Of a stretch of DNA of 64,000 nt, positions 21,330 through 31,926 are shown in pieces; within the stretch, counting starts at the first letter, position 1; each line of letters begins with the position of its first letter. The DNA comes from Adiantum capillus-veneris. Taxonomy: Eukaryota; Streptophyta; Polypodiopsida; Polypodiales; Pteridaceae. The position numbers and the translations under genes are program-made. The notes beneath the pieces were generated by a model. It saw only the letters and a program-made list of their open reading frames with translations, searched no databases and was not told the DNA's origin. The DNA lies in the NCBI GenBank assembly GCA_014529385.2, contig CM043968.1, positions 27,173,013-27,237,012 on the forward strand, read 5' to 3'.

Positions 21330-21815
21330 GGCCCTTCTTCGCTTGGTTGTAGCCCTCTATGCTGAATGGACATGGAGATACCGTGAATTGTATTGATATA
21401 TTCTCGTGGGTCAGAACCAAGCAAAGAAGGGCCGAAAAAATCCTTCAAGCCCTCTCCTCACTTGGTTTTGACCCCAAATATGTGTGGATAGTATCCAGAT
21501 GATTACCCTAGTCACAACCAAGCAAATATGGGCCCTGGGGGATTCATTATGTCCTTACTCGCTTGGTTTCTAACTATTGCCATGTCCTCAACTCTACTAA
21601 ACAAGCGGGTCAGAACCAAGCAATTAAATACCTTTACAATATTAAATGAATAACTAACCTCTTGCATGGTTCTAAACAGGCCTCTCAATGCATAGGTCAA
21701 AAATCGATGAATAGGGGCCTCAATAAGGGACTCCTTCGCTTGGTTCTAACACTCTGTGCCGGATGGATGCGAAGTCCTTGAAGTCCCCTATTCGCTTGGT
21801 TCTGACCCCAAATGG
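21330..21815. repeat. Cluster of short inverted-repeat units
   Basis: A core of the type CGCTTGGTTCTGACCCC recurs in both orientations. Unit 1 (21330-21433) has arms ggcccttcttcgcttggtt and aaccaagcaaagaagggcc. Unit 2 is 21448-21536, unit 3 is 21551-21630, and further single arms lie at about 21731 and 21787. Each unit could fold into a hairpin of 80-100 bp. They may be a family of very small MITEs or one broken foldback element. Confidence 0.65.
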
Positions 21816-21900
21816 GAGTGGGTACAACATGAATAGTACCAAGATGATCATGTTGGTCATGTTCATTATATAATAATAGCTTTGTCTTGTATTTCTTTCA

Positions 21901-22140
21901 GACATGCCAAACATAATACTAGAGATGGACGATGTAGGGGAGGATACATGTGAAGAAAAATTGTTCACGTTCCTATACAACGCCCGTGTTCATGACAGTG
22001 CACCAGAGCTATTACTATTGTTTAATGCAAAGTTTTGTATCCAACGGATTATTGATTGGTTAATGGAGTACCTACAAACACATTTGCAACAGTACACAGC
22101 AGTCATTTGTGATAGCTCCCTATCAATTGATGGCAAGTGA
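21901..22140 (+). pseudogene. Exon-like ORF of unknown gene
   Basis: An open stretch begins right after ttgtatttctttcag, a good plant 3' splice acceptor at 21900. It encodes an acidic start (MPNIILEMDDVGEDTCEEK) followed by about 60 residues of likely helical protein. I recognise no domain. A MITE follows at 22193. It may belong with the ORFs at 22.8-24.0 kb, but no junction is certain. Confidence 0.3.
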
Positions 22141-22192
22141 TTTCTGCATCCAGCAAATCTTGATCCTGAGAAGCGTGTTGCAAGAAGGCATC

Positions 22193-22636
22193 AGGAAGAG
22201 GATGGGGTGTAGGAGGTCCTCTTTATTTTCCATGGGCCTATGGAGGTGATTAACATTTTGACGAATAGGTGTACGCCATGTGTGCAAGAATGGTGGGTGT
22301 GTAAGGGATGTGTAAGAGTGGTCAAAGGATGCACTTTTCCCCCCAAAAAGGAGATGGACAATTTTATGATTTTTGGCCTTCCATAACTCCCACATGTGTC
22401 TTCAATTTGAGTGGAGATCATAGATCTGGAACCTACGTGTCAAGGTCTTTTCATAGATATGGTTTTACCTACTAGATTTTTAATTCCATTTTGGGGGGAA
22501 ACTTTGAATTCAAATAAAGTAGCCATTTTGCCTGTTTGAATTCAAAAGCTTTCCTTTGATTACTTTCTTTATACTAAAGATTTGACTTCCTTAAATTGCC
22601 AAATAAAGAGGCCCTTCTACACCCCATTCTCTTCCT
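22193..22636. mobile_element. 444-bp MITE
   Basis: The terminal inverted repeats of 36 bp differ at only three positions: left aggaagaggatggggtgt... (22193-22228), right ending ...accccattctcttcct (22601-22636). The interior is non-coding with short internal repeats (tttgaattcaaa near 22505 and 22535). I could not identify a convincing target duplication. Confidence 0.75.
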
Positions 22637-22846
22637 AATGGTTGAATCGATGTCTGAAAAAGTGTCCCTCCAATGCACTGCTTGTCAAAGAAAGATGTCC
22701 TAAGCACTCTAAAAGGTGTCGTTTAGTGGAATTCAACCATGGGTTTGTGTGTTACTTGTACCTTTTGACGGATGGTGAATCTGAGACTTCCCGATCGATC
22801 AAATTTTGGTAGTTTCCCATTGGCATAAGAGGAAGAGGCAGGAGAC

Positions 22847-23965
22847 GTGGAGATACAGTTTGACCCAAAAGAAGAGCGGATAGAGGTATTGAAGGAGACG
22901 TTTGATGCAGGATTAAATCTTGCTTCTCTTGCAAATGTAGCACTTGGAACCAAGCAAGAAAGCCCGAATGAGGAAGGGTCTTTGTCTCTGAATTGTGCTC
23001 CCAGTTTTTCTATGGCCGACGGGGTGCACTATATTCTCCTCACGATTATTATGTGTGAGTTGAGTATACAAGAGGACTACTGCTTAGCTGCAATTGCTAA
23101 TTTTTGTGAGATGGACATGGGATTTGTGGAGGATGGAGTGGAAAAACATCTACTTGCTAACACATCTGTGCATGACACAGTTCACTTATGGGATCAACTG
23201 ATCAAAGATATAGTCAACGAAGCAAAGTCTAGAGAAGCCAATTTGCCAACAGAGGAGTAGTTCCAATCAACCACAAGACATCTAGGCTTAGAAAACATGG
23301 GTATCCCTGTGGGACCCCTAGCCTAGCTAGAGAATATCCACTCAATTCACTTGTGGGAAAGGTCCATCCTAGAAATGGACGAGAATCAGATGGTAACTTC
23401 TTTAGCGACATGCAGATGGTTTTTCCCATGTCCCATATGCAATGTTGAGATAAATCTGATTGTTGACAAGCCCTTGTGTATGATGATAGTTTCCTTAAAA
23501 GAGAAGGAGGCTCAAGGCAAGGACTTTTCACCGAAGTGCAAGGCAAGGATGCGGCGTTGTCTCAGTACATCAGGCTTTTTAACCACAAAAAGGTTTGTAG
23601 AAACAATTCCAAGTACTTGACACTACTGTGCACAAATCGATAATAACCCATGAATGTTTTGATACTGTTTTGTAGATCATAATAAACCACAAGGAATAAT
23701 CTGAGGATAATGCAAAGTTTCCTTTGTTTGCAATGAAAGTTATTACAAGATTGTGTGGTGGGTATCCCATGTCATTGAATGCAGAAAGGATAATCCTGCT
23801 AGAGAAACAGTTTTTCCTATACGTTTTTGGCATCGGGTATGGGTGTGAAGAACTCAGGGCCCCCTATTTCATGTCGTACATAGCTCATGCCCTAGCGGCA
23901 GGAGTCGAAGACCCGAAGAGCCTGGATCCATACAACAAAATACTATTTTTAAGAGATAGAAGACG
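22847..23965 (+). pseudogene. Unrecognised gene, exon-like ORFs, cut by copia-1
   Basis: Open stretches at 22847-23260, 23351-23620 and 23724-23965 lie on one strand with non-coding gaps that could be introns or decay. The second contains a Cys pair (FFPCPICNVEIN). The third (SLNAERIILLEKQFFLYVFG...ALAAGVEDPKSLDPYNK) is strongly protein-like. The third ORF is interrupted at 23965 by copia-1. On the far side (29565-29650) a further open stretch (ALDAREDTAIKKGKSLAKG) looks like its continuation, with a one-base frameshift in the T-run near 23946. I recognise no family. It could be a host gene fragment or another transposon's protein. Confidence 0.4.
23961..23965. repeat. Target-site duplication of copia-1 (left)
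   Basis: AGACG occurs here and again at 29565-29569, directly flanking the two LTR ends. Five bases is the expected size for Ty1/copia integration. Confidence 0.95.
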
Positions 23966-24713
23966 TGTTAGAAAATATGACGTAGCTAAATAGATATTTA
24001 AGTAGATTACTTAATGGAGAGAGATAGATTTCTCACACCAGAGATTAGAGAGTAGAGAGAGAGAGAGAGTACACACGATATATGTGATTCACCCAATGTG
24101 TGCTACATCCACGGGAAAGCAGCCACTCAATGACTTTAGTACTTCAAAACAAGAAGTAGTTTACAAAGGGACTATACCCTTAATAGAGCTCCCGTCTTGC
24201 TTCACTCTCACCACCTCACACCACCTTGTTGCATCAACTTCACACTCTGAAATGTGTGTAGAAATGGCCTCCTTTTATAGGCCAAAAGGATTTCCCTCTC
24301 TCATGAGAGGCAGCCATGTGTAGCCGCCCTTGTGTAGATAAGTCCAAATCTGACCCTCCAATCCGCCCATGTGTGGCCACCCTTGAGAAGACAAGTTTAG
24401 TTTTGAATTCGGCCACCGGCCATTGAATTCCGACCACTGGCCACCGGCCATTGACTACCTGCCACCGGCCAACCGATCGATCATTTTCCAACCACTTTTC
24501 GGCCGCCGTCCTGCCATAATATTGGGGCGAAAAGAAAAAAAAAGTTGCCCCTGATTTTTGGTCGTGAAAATTTTGGTTTCCGGCGCGTGATTTTTATTTC
24601 TGGCGAGTGATTTTCCTTCACGCACGATGGCTTCTCCTCATAATGGGGGCCTTATGAATGTGCACTTTTACCACAGAAAATTACAAGGGGTAAATCAGAC
24701 TCCATACTTAACA
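23966..24713 (-). mobile_element. copia-1 3' LTR
   Basis: This 748-bp LTR begins on the minus strand TGTTAAGTATGGAG and ends ...TTTCTAACA. It matches the other LTR (28760-29564) along its length, with substitutions and length differences. It includes a CTATAAAAGGAG TATA region (plus 24270-24281). A GC-rich minisatellite (ccaccggccattga type units, about 24405-24480) accounts for part of the 57-bp length difference. Confidence 0.95.
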
Positions 24714-24726
24714 ATCTCCCACTTGG
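24714..24726 (-). promoter_or_regulatory. copia-1 polypurine tract
   Basis: On the minus strand this reads CCAAGTGGGAGAT and abuts the TGTTAAG of the 3' LTR. AAGTGGGAGA is the usual form in plant copia elements. Confidence 0.9.
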
Positions 24727-24773
24727 AGACTGATCTCCAAACCAAACCTGTGACTACTTTCCATCCTGGCTTC

Positions 24774-25200
24774 TTATCCTTGAATGCCGATTGAAGATGA
24801 GAAAAAGCTCAACTTCTCCTTGTCGACCACCTTTGTAAACATGTCTGCAGGATTTTCACTTGTATGCACCTTTCCTAGCTTTAGTTGTCCCTCTTCCAAA
24901 AGAGTGCGTATGAAGTGATATCTCACCTTTCCTAGCTTTAGTTGTCCCTCTTCCAAAAGAGTGCGTATGAAGTGATATCTCACCTCAATGTGCTTTGTCC
25001 TTGAATGAAAGGATGAGTTCTTCGCAAGATGGATAGCACTTTGGTTATCACTATACAAGACACAATTGTCTTGTTTGAATCCAAGCTCTTCTAAGAATCT
25101 GTGAAGCCACACAATTTCTTTGCTTGCCTCTGTCATTGCTACATACTCTACTTCCGTGGTAGAAAGTGAGACCACTTTCTGCAGCTTTGAAGCTCATCTT
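24774..25200 (-). pseudogene. copia-1 RNase H domain with in-frame 19-residue duplication
   Basis: The C-terminal part of the copia polyprotein shows SLSTTEVEYVAM, LYSDNQSAIHLAKN, FHSRTKHIEVRYHFI and SENPADMFTK, the standard copia RNase H landmarks. The segment VRYHFIRTLLEEGQLKLGK is present twice in tandem, encoded by exact 57-bp repeats at 24870-24926 and 24927-24983. It is joined to the RT by a frameshift and a stop near 25190. Confidence 0.9.
24870..24983 (-). repeat. 57-bp tandem duplication in RNase H
   Basis: Two identical 57-bp copies (starting ctttcctagctttagttg on the plus strand) lie head to tail. Identity suggests a late event compared with the decay elsewhere in the element. Confidence 0.97.
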
Positions 25201-26571
25201 ACTGCTGTGCCTCCAACCATGAAGACATAGCCCATAGTGCTCCTTCGAGTATCTTTGTCACGTGCCATATCTGCATCAGCATACCCTTGAAGAAAAATAT
25301 CAGTTCCTCCAAAATACAAAACATTTTTTGTTGTCCCTTTAGATACCTAAGTATCCACTTCATAGCTTGCCAATGCTCTTTACCTGGGTTGTCCATGAAC
25401 CTACTCACAACTCCCACTACATGTGCAATGTCTGGCCTTGTCCAGACCATAGCATACATTAAAGAACCTACCGCTGCAGCATATGGAACTTTAGACATAT
25501 AGGCTATCTCCTCTTGTGTCTTTGGACACATATCCTTTGTTAGTTTAAAGTGACCAGCCAAAGGTGTAGAAACTGGTTTTCCATTTTGCATTGCAAACCT
25601 TTCTAGTACCTTCTTGATGTAATCCTCTTGAGATAGCTTTATTGTCTTCTTCGTCCCGTCCCTTGATATTTTCATACCAAGTATCCTCTTTGCAGCACCT
25701 AAATCTTTCATTGAAAAATATTTTAACATCTCCTCTTTTAGGTCTTTGATATCCTGCATGTTAGCACTTGCAATCAACATGTCATCAACATACAACATTA
25801 AGATGATGAATTTCCTATCTCCCAAATTCTTCGTGTAGACGCACTGATCCGAGTTTCATCTTGTGAATCCATGATCCAACATCCATCGATCAAACTTCAA
25901 GTACCATTGTCTTGATGCTTGCTTTAAACCATACAAGCTCTTCTTTAATCTGCAAACCATTTTCTCCTTACCTTTTACTTCATACCCCTTTGGTTGAAGC
26001 ATGTAGATTTCCTCCTCTAAGTCACTGTGAGGGAATGTTGTATTTACTTCCATTTGCTCAAGATTTAAATCATGAGCAGCCACAAGGAGTTCATTTTTAC
26101 AACAGGAGAAAATATTTCATTGAAGTCAATACCTTTCTTTTGAGAAAACCCTTTTACCACAAGCCTAGGCTTGTACCTTTTCTTCCCACCTTCTTCTTCC
26201 TTCAGCTTGTACACCCATTTGTTTTGAAGTGCCCGCTTACCTTTAGGCAACTCAACCAACTCCCATGTTTGGTTGTGATGTAGTGAGTCCATCTCCACTT
26301 GCATGCTCTTCGTCCATTCTTCTTTGGACTCATGTTGCATAGCTTCTTCATATGATTCCGGCTCTCCAGAATCTGAGATCAAGAGATGGTTGAAGGAAGG
26401 AACAAACCTTTCTGGAGGCCTACTTGCTCTTGTAGATCTTCGGAGAATAGGTTGAGGCTCCTCATTTGGTTGACGTTGTTGCACACTGTCACCGTTTGTA
26501 GTCCTTGAGTCTTCACCGTCCTCAAGCTCCATGTACTCATCACCTGTTTCTTTTGTTTGTTTTCTTTTCAA
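25199..26571 (-). pseudogene. copia-1 reverse transcriptase
   Basis: The RT region begins with the linker to integrase (LRRSTRASRPPERF, about 26430) and ALQNKWVYKLK (about 26225). It then has the thumb/palm segments SLYGLKQASRQWY (about 25930) and LYVDDM (YVDD at plus 25781-25792), followed by GSLMYAMVWTRPDIAH. Frameshifts lie near 26090, 25850 and 25330. The usual TAFLHGDLEE reads TTFPHSDLEE. It would copy element RNA into DNA; this copy is non-functional. Confidence 0.92.
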
Positions 26572-26611
26572 GTAATCTTTGTATATATTTTGTTCGTTAA
26601 AATGTACATCC

Positions 26612-27904
26612 CTACTCCCTTAAGATTTTACCATCTTTAGGATTCCATAGGCGATACCCAAAGTCACCTTCTCCATAGCCAATGAAGAAACACTTTTTGG
26701 ACTTTGCATCTAGCTTTGATCTTAGGCTTCTATCTATGTGCATGAAAGCCTCACACCCAAACACTTTGAGAAATGCATAATTCACCGGTTTAACTATCCA
26801 TGCCTCTTCTGGAACTCTCCTATCCGATGTCATTGAGGGTGACCGGTTGATTAAGTACACAGACGTAGTTACAGCTTCCGCCCAAAGCTCAAGCGGTAGG
26901 CCTGCATGTAGCCGAATGCTTCGTGCTCGTTCCATGATTGTCATGTTCATCCTTTCCAAAATCCCATTTTGTTGAGGTGTCCTTGGGGTTGTCATTTGCC
27001 TCCGTATGCCATTGCTAGCACAAAAGCTTTCAAAAGCTTGGCTGCAATATTCACCTCCATTGTCGGATCTGAGGCATTTAACCTTGGTACCTGTTTCATT
27101 CTCCACAAAGGCTTTCCACCTTTGAAATATGGAAAATACATCGGACTTATTCTTCATGACATAAACCCATGTTTTTCTAGTCGCATCATCTATGAATGTT
27201 ACATAGTACAATGAGCCACCAAGTGATGGTGTACTTGCAGAACCCCAAAGATCGGAATGAACCAACTCAAGTTTTTCATTTTTTCTTTCATTTCCTGATT
27301 TTCGAAATTTTACCCTCTTTTGTTTACCATAAACACAATCTTCACAAAACTCTAAGTCCACTTCTTTCAAACCTGGTAGAAGCTTCTTTGTTTGAAGGAT
27401 TTGCATTCCTTTGGCACTCATATGCCCAAGCCGGTAGTGCCACACCACATTGTCAAATTCTGTAGTTGTTGCACAAGCTGAAGGTTGCGTGCTAACAGTA
27501 CACAAGTAAAGTGTACCGACATTTTCTCCCTTAGCAACCACCAAAGATCCCTTTGAGATCTTCCATCGTTTGTTTCCGAATGCAATGTTGTGACCTTCAT
27601 CGTCCAATTGTCCTGTAGAGATCAAGTTTTTCCGAAGAGAAGGAACGTGCCTAACATCTTTAAGCTTCCATTCATTTCCGTTAGCAGTTTTGACAGAAAC
27701 TGTACCTTTGCTGACAATCTCACAAGCTTCATCATCTCCCAAGTATACATACCCAAAATTACCTTTGGTGTAATCTTGGAAATGTTGCTTGTGTGGTGTC
27801 GCATGGAATGAAGCCCCGAAATCTACTATCCAGGAATTAGACACATTGTCTAATGAGAGAATTAGAGCATCTTGCTCTACTTTACCTGCCACATTGGCCT
27901 CCAA
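26612..27904 (-). pseudogene. copia-1 protease-integrase
   Basis: One open stretch of 430 codons covers the aspartic protease and the integrase. The protease active site reads WIVDFGASFHATP, with Phe in place of the usual Ser/Thr after the catalytic Asp. The integrase has the HHCC module (WHYRLGHMSAKGM...FCEDCVYGK), first Asp in LVHSDLWG, second in RSDNGGEY and Glu in QQNGILERMN, so D-D-E is complete. The pre-RT motif FGCEAFMHI follows. An extra G near 26612 shifts the frame and ends the ORF. Confidence 0.93.
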
Positions 27905-28695
27905 TGTTGGCTTAATGTCTTGAGACTCAGTCGCCTTCTTCTTCTTGGACCAGCAATCCTTCTTGAGATGGCCCTTCTTGCCACAGTTCCAAGAACTGAC
28001 TTTGTGCGTGACTTGCTCCGTCTTGAGCGATTACGACCCTTTTGGTTTTTGAACCTCTCCTTAGGCCTTTCTCTTGTTTCCACTAATAGTGCAGTACTTG
28101 ATGATTCTCCTGTGCTTCTCCTTCATATTTCCTCGATTAGGAGAACACCCACAACATCATCAAACTTAAGAGTATTTGTGCCAAACATAGAATTACTTAC
28201 AGCCATCACAAGGCTGGCCCAACTATCCGGTAGAGATGATAGTATAAGGAGAGCTCACACTTCGTCATAGAAATTGCTTTTCACCAATCGAAGTTGACTT
28301 ATGTTTGTGTTAAAGTCATTTAGGTGTTCTGCAACTGAACCATTCTCTGTCATCTTTAGATTGAACAAGCGCTTCATAAGAAATACCTTATTGGATGCCG
28401 ATGGTTTCTCGTAGAAGTCATCAAGTGACTTCATCAAGTCCTCCGTGGTCTTCATCTCCGAAACGTTGAAGGCCACAGTTGACGCCAAGCTTAACCTGAT
28501 TGTTCTCAGTGCCTTTCGGTCAAGGACAATCCATGCTTCATCTGCCATCACTGTGGGCCTCTTTGCAAGACCGCTTAGTGGCAAATAGAGGTCCTTCTGG
28601 TAGAGATAATCTTTAATCTTCATCTTCCAATGTTGGTAGTTTTTTGCATTGAACTTCTCAATATTGAGCTTCCCTTCCTCCACCATAACTCCCAC
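27905..28695 (-). pseudogene. gag: copia-1 Gag
   Basis: The start ATG at 28695 gives MGVMVEEGKLNIEKF, typical of copia Gag (…F.G.NY..WK…). It is followed by the UBN2-type core (AWIVLDRKALRTIRLSL, KVFLMKRLFNLKM) and, after stops at about 28255 and 28130 and a frameshift, a zinc knuckle at 27953-27994 that reads SWNCGKKGHLKKDC. The first Cys is Ser (27992-27994), so the C-x2-C-x4-H-x4-C box lacks one ligand. Confidence 0.88.
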
Positions 28696-28741
28696 TCAAT
28701 TCAAGAAATCCTTTCCTTGAGATAATTTAGCTACGAGAAAA

Positions 28742-28757
28742 CCTTGCTCTGATACCA
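28742..28757 (-). promoter_or_regulatory. copia-1 primer binding site
   Basis: On the minus strand TGGTATCAGAGCAAGG begins two bases after the end of the 5' LTR. TGGTATCAGAGC is complementary to the 3' end of initiator tRNA-Met, the usual primer in plant copia elements. Confidence 0.95.
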
Positions 28758-28759
28758 GT

Positions 28760-29564
28760 TGATAGGAAATATGATGTAGCTAAATAGATATTTGAGTAGA
28801 TTACTTAATGGAGAGAGATAGATTTCTCACACAAGAGATTAGAGACTAGAGAGAGAGCGAGTACACACGATATACGTGGTTCACCTCATGTGGGCTACGT
28901 CCACGAGAAAGCAGCCACTCAATGGCTTTAGTACTTCAAAACAAGAAATAGTTTACAAAGGGATTATCCCCTTAATAGAGCTTTCGCCTTGCTTCACTCT
29001 CACCACCTCACATCCACCGTGTTGCATCAACTTCACACTCTGAAATGTGTGTAGAAATGGACTCCTTTTATAGGCCAAAAGGGTTGCCCTCTCTCGTGAG
29101 AGGTAGCCATGTATAGCCGCCCTTGTGTAGATAAGTCCAAATCGGACCCTCTAATCCGCCCATGTGTGGCCATCCTTGAGAAGACAAGTCCGCTTTTGAA
29201 TTCTGCCACCGGGCATTGAATTCGATCACCGGCCACACCGGCCATTGACTTCCGACCACCAGCCATCGGCCATTGACTACCAGCCACCACCGGCCAATCG
29301 ACCAACCGATCGATCATTTTCCGACCACTTTCCGACCGTCGTCCGGCCATAATATTCCGGCAAAAATGAATATTCCGGCGAAAGAAAAAAAGTTGCCCTT
29401 GATTTTTGGCCGGCGTGAAAATTTTGGTTTCGGGTGAGTGATTTTTATTTCTGGCGAGTGATTTTCCTTCACGCACGATGGTTTCTCCTGATAATGGAGG
29501 CCTTACAAATGTGCGCTTTTACCACAGAAAATTACAAGGGGTAAATCAGGCTTCATGCTTAACA
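28760..29564 (-). mobile_element. copia-1 5' LTR
   Basis: This 805-bp LTR starts on the minus strand TGTTAAGCATGAAG and ends ...TTTCCTATCA. The promoter-like CTATAAAAGGAG lies at plus 29063-29074. The ccaccggccattga minisatellite (about 29205-29300) is longer than in the 3' LTR. The pair differ by scattered substitutions and indels, so the insertion is not recent. Confidence 0.95.
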
Positions 29565-29569
29565 AGACG
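29565..29569. repeat. Target-site duplication of copia-1 (right)
   Basis: AGACG, identical to 23961-23965. Confidence 0.95.
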
Positions 29570-30360
29570 CGCTTGATGCTCGCGAGGATACTGCCATAAA
29601 AAAAGGAAAGAGTTTGGCTAAGGGGTGTGTAGATCGAGGAGGTACATAGTGAGGAAGAAGAGGGTACATTGAAGAGAATGAAAACAACGGGATTAGGCCC
29701 ATCTTCTCTCGCTTCGGACTCGTGACTGTCGCTACCTCACATGGCGCTCCCCCGCATTTGAGTTGCCCCAAGCCCTTTGTTTCCTTTATTTGTGGATGAG
29801 TTGTAAAGAACGTGTAATTTTTGAACTCTTGAAAAGCTCTTTCTGCCTTGCTCTATGTATAAGTCGTCTATAAGTTCATTGGTGTAATTCTAATAGGCTA
29901 TTGGCTTTATCTTTGCCTCCACAATGTCTGGTGTGCTTATTAAAGTAATGTGTTCTTTCCATGTAGTGCGTCTTTTCCATGCCTTGTGTGGGCCACATTG
30001 ACGAGCCATATGTTTTGACAAAATAAGAACCATGGTTGAACCGTATGTGTTGCATTAGAATAAAACAAAATGGTGAGTAGAGTAGGGATTTGTGGAGCAC
30101 ATGTGGTTTGCATATGGAACATGGTAATGAGCGATATGTTGCCCACCCCATCCTGGCCACGTATGCCTTCTTCCAATCCAGCAAGGCTTCTTGAAATGAT
30201 GTGAGCTTACTTTCGTCCCAAGAATGCTACTCAACGTAGTGGAAGATTTTATCGAGTGATTTCCACACGCTTGCCTTGTGATTTTGGATTGCCCACCACC
30301 AGCATTGTTTTTAACCACTCTATGTAATTGTTTCCATTTGTTGAATAGGATTATCTTCTC
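29570..30360. other. Mostly unannotated interval
   Basis: The first 80 bases look like the continuation of the gene cut by copia-1 (ALDAREDTAIKKGKSLAKG on the plus strand, ending at a stop near 29649). Beyond that I see no convincing coding sequence, repeat or RNA gene. Confidence 0.4.
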
Positions 30361-30363
30361 CTC

Positions 30364-31780
30364 TCAATTAGAATATTTGAGGCTAAAACCAAGAAACCTT
30401 CTGACCTTCACACCGCCTATCAACTCTTTCCTTGGTACCTTGTAACGACCTTGAGACATCTTAGGATCCTCTTTGATTTTGACATTGCCTCCATGAAAAC
30501 CAATGTTTGAGAGCACTTCCTCTAAGGCTTTAATGACTCTTTTTAACTCACTCACCGGCTTTAAGACCCATGCAAAACATATGTAGAAACAAATCACCTT
30601 TTTAATAATACAACAGAGTGCATGGAGTGTACAAACATGAACTCTACATAGAGGAATGTCAAGCACTGGCTGAAAAGATTGATCTTGAATATGTCTGTTG
30701 GGTACTCTACTCCATTGCACACTCTCAAGAGATTGTTCATTGGCCATGCACTATAAAGATGGATTTGCCACAGATGCACCGTGTGTTATGTTGTATATAC
30801 ACTTAAGAGTCTTTAAGCCACCTACCATGTGCCATTCGACTTTGTAGTCACCAAATTCTTCCACTGAAAGCACACCTCCATTTCTTTGGTCACTGATGAT
30901 AGAAGAAATCTTGATTTGTCTAAAAAAACAATGAAGGATATTAACATTTTCTTTATCGACATGTATATAAAAAAAGGAACATAAAACCAAGAACCATACA
31001 TGCAATATTTTTGTTATTACAAATTGAAACAAGTGTACCTTAAATGAACCTAGAGTCATAATATTATTTTTGAATTGCACGCTAAAATATTGTGGGTCCT
31101 CTTTGGTTATTAATGAATCCAAAGCTCTGTTCATGAGGGTAATGGTGACTCTCTCTAGCTTCCTGTTCTTTAGGACCTCGCACTCGTCGAGCTTCAAAGA
31201 AAACTTGAGAACCCCATTGAACTCCTCTCGACTCATATCAAAGAAGTGAACTGCATACCTTTGCAATGCTTCAAGATCAACAAAGAGGTTATGCTCGTTA
31301 TAATGTACCTCTCTCTCTCCCTTGCCTATGAATGTTGCTTCAATATGGAATGGTGATCCAAGTTTCTCAAACACCTCATTGTTTACGTGTTAATGTGCAA
31401 CCTTTACATGTGATGGCTTTGGAAGCAATGATCCTCTTTGTAATTTATTTTGAGACATTTTAGCTAATGCTTTGAAGAGAGTCATGTATCCCATCTGCGA
31501 GATGCCACTCTCATCAAGTATTGCTTTCACTTCCATTGGCTCCAACTGATTCTTCTTTATGAAGGGGGTAAGGAGCCTCCCTTTTAATTTATCAGAATTT
31601 CTTCTGAGTTGTCATCTCTTCAACTACATGTTTTGGAACTAGATGATTGTAATGCACACCGGCATTGAAACCTACTCCGTTCGAGTTTGGATGTAGCAAA
31701 GTCCTGCAAAGAAAGCACCATGCGTCATGATCAGTAATAAGAAAGTGTAAAGCATATATATGATACAAAAGCATAACCAA
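30364..31780 (-). pseudogene. Intron-containing transposase-like pseudogene (tentative)
   Basis: Coding-like blocks occur in order on the minus strand. They are TLLHPNSNGVGFNAG (about 31700, after an acceptor-like ctttgcag); LEPMEVKAILDESGISQMGYMTLFKALAKM (about 31490, broken by a stop upstream); a block from 31374 with ALQRYAVHFFDMSREEF, ending at a GT donor near 31040; then, after a ttttttag acceptor near 30920, QIKISSIISDQRNGG...EWHMVGGLKTLKCIYN; and finally PVLDIPLCRVHVCTLHALC and YKVPRKELIGGVKVRRF. The spacing 'GGLKTLKCIYNITHGA...SL(stop)C' resembles the DLKxLxxxxNxxxGAxxxxCLYC segment I associate with some DNA-transposon proteins. That link is from memory and weak. Stops at 30750 and 31592 show it is dead. 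Confidence 0.4.
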
Positions 31781-31859
31781 ACTTCAAGTTACCTTACAGA
31801 TTGTATTCGTTTTTTCAGGCCACCATTATCAATCTTCATATTTCTTATGTTACATAGAT

Positions 31860-31913
31860 CTCATTTTCTTTTCCGACTCCCAAGCACAAGTTACTAAGCC
31901 ATTTAATGTTACA
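31860..31913 (+). mobile_element. Remnant of the 5' LTR of gypsy element B
   Basis: The last ~50 bases before the primer site (ending aagccatttaatgttaca) match the end of the 3' LTR at 49945-49994 (aggccatttaatgttaca). The rest of the 5' LTR is missing; the transposase-like pseudogene lies immediately to the left. Confidence 0.8.
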
Positions 31914-31914
31914 T

Positions 31915-31926
31915 TGGTATCAGAGC
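31915..31926 (+). promoter_or_regulatory. Primer binding site of element B
   Basis: TGGTATCAGAGC, matching the initiator tRNA-Met 3' end, one base after the LTR remnant. Confidence 0.92.

Larger units (their letters stand above)
23966..29564 (-). mobile_element. Ty1/copia retrotransposon copia-1 (structurally complete, decayed)
   Basis: Reading on the minus strand the order is 5' LTR (28760-29564), primer site, gag, protease, integrase, RT, RNase H, polypurine tract and 3' LTR (23966-24713). Integrase before RT defines Ty1/copia. The element is flanked by the five-base duplication AGACG. Frameshifts, stops and an internal duplication mean it is not autonomous now. It landed in the unrecognised gene at 22.8-24.0 kb. 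Confidence 0.95.

Noticed and set aside
30364-31780. Calling this an intact host gene
   Set aside because: In-frame stops and the need for several guessed introns make it a pseudogene at best.
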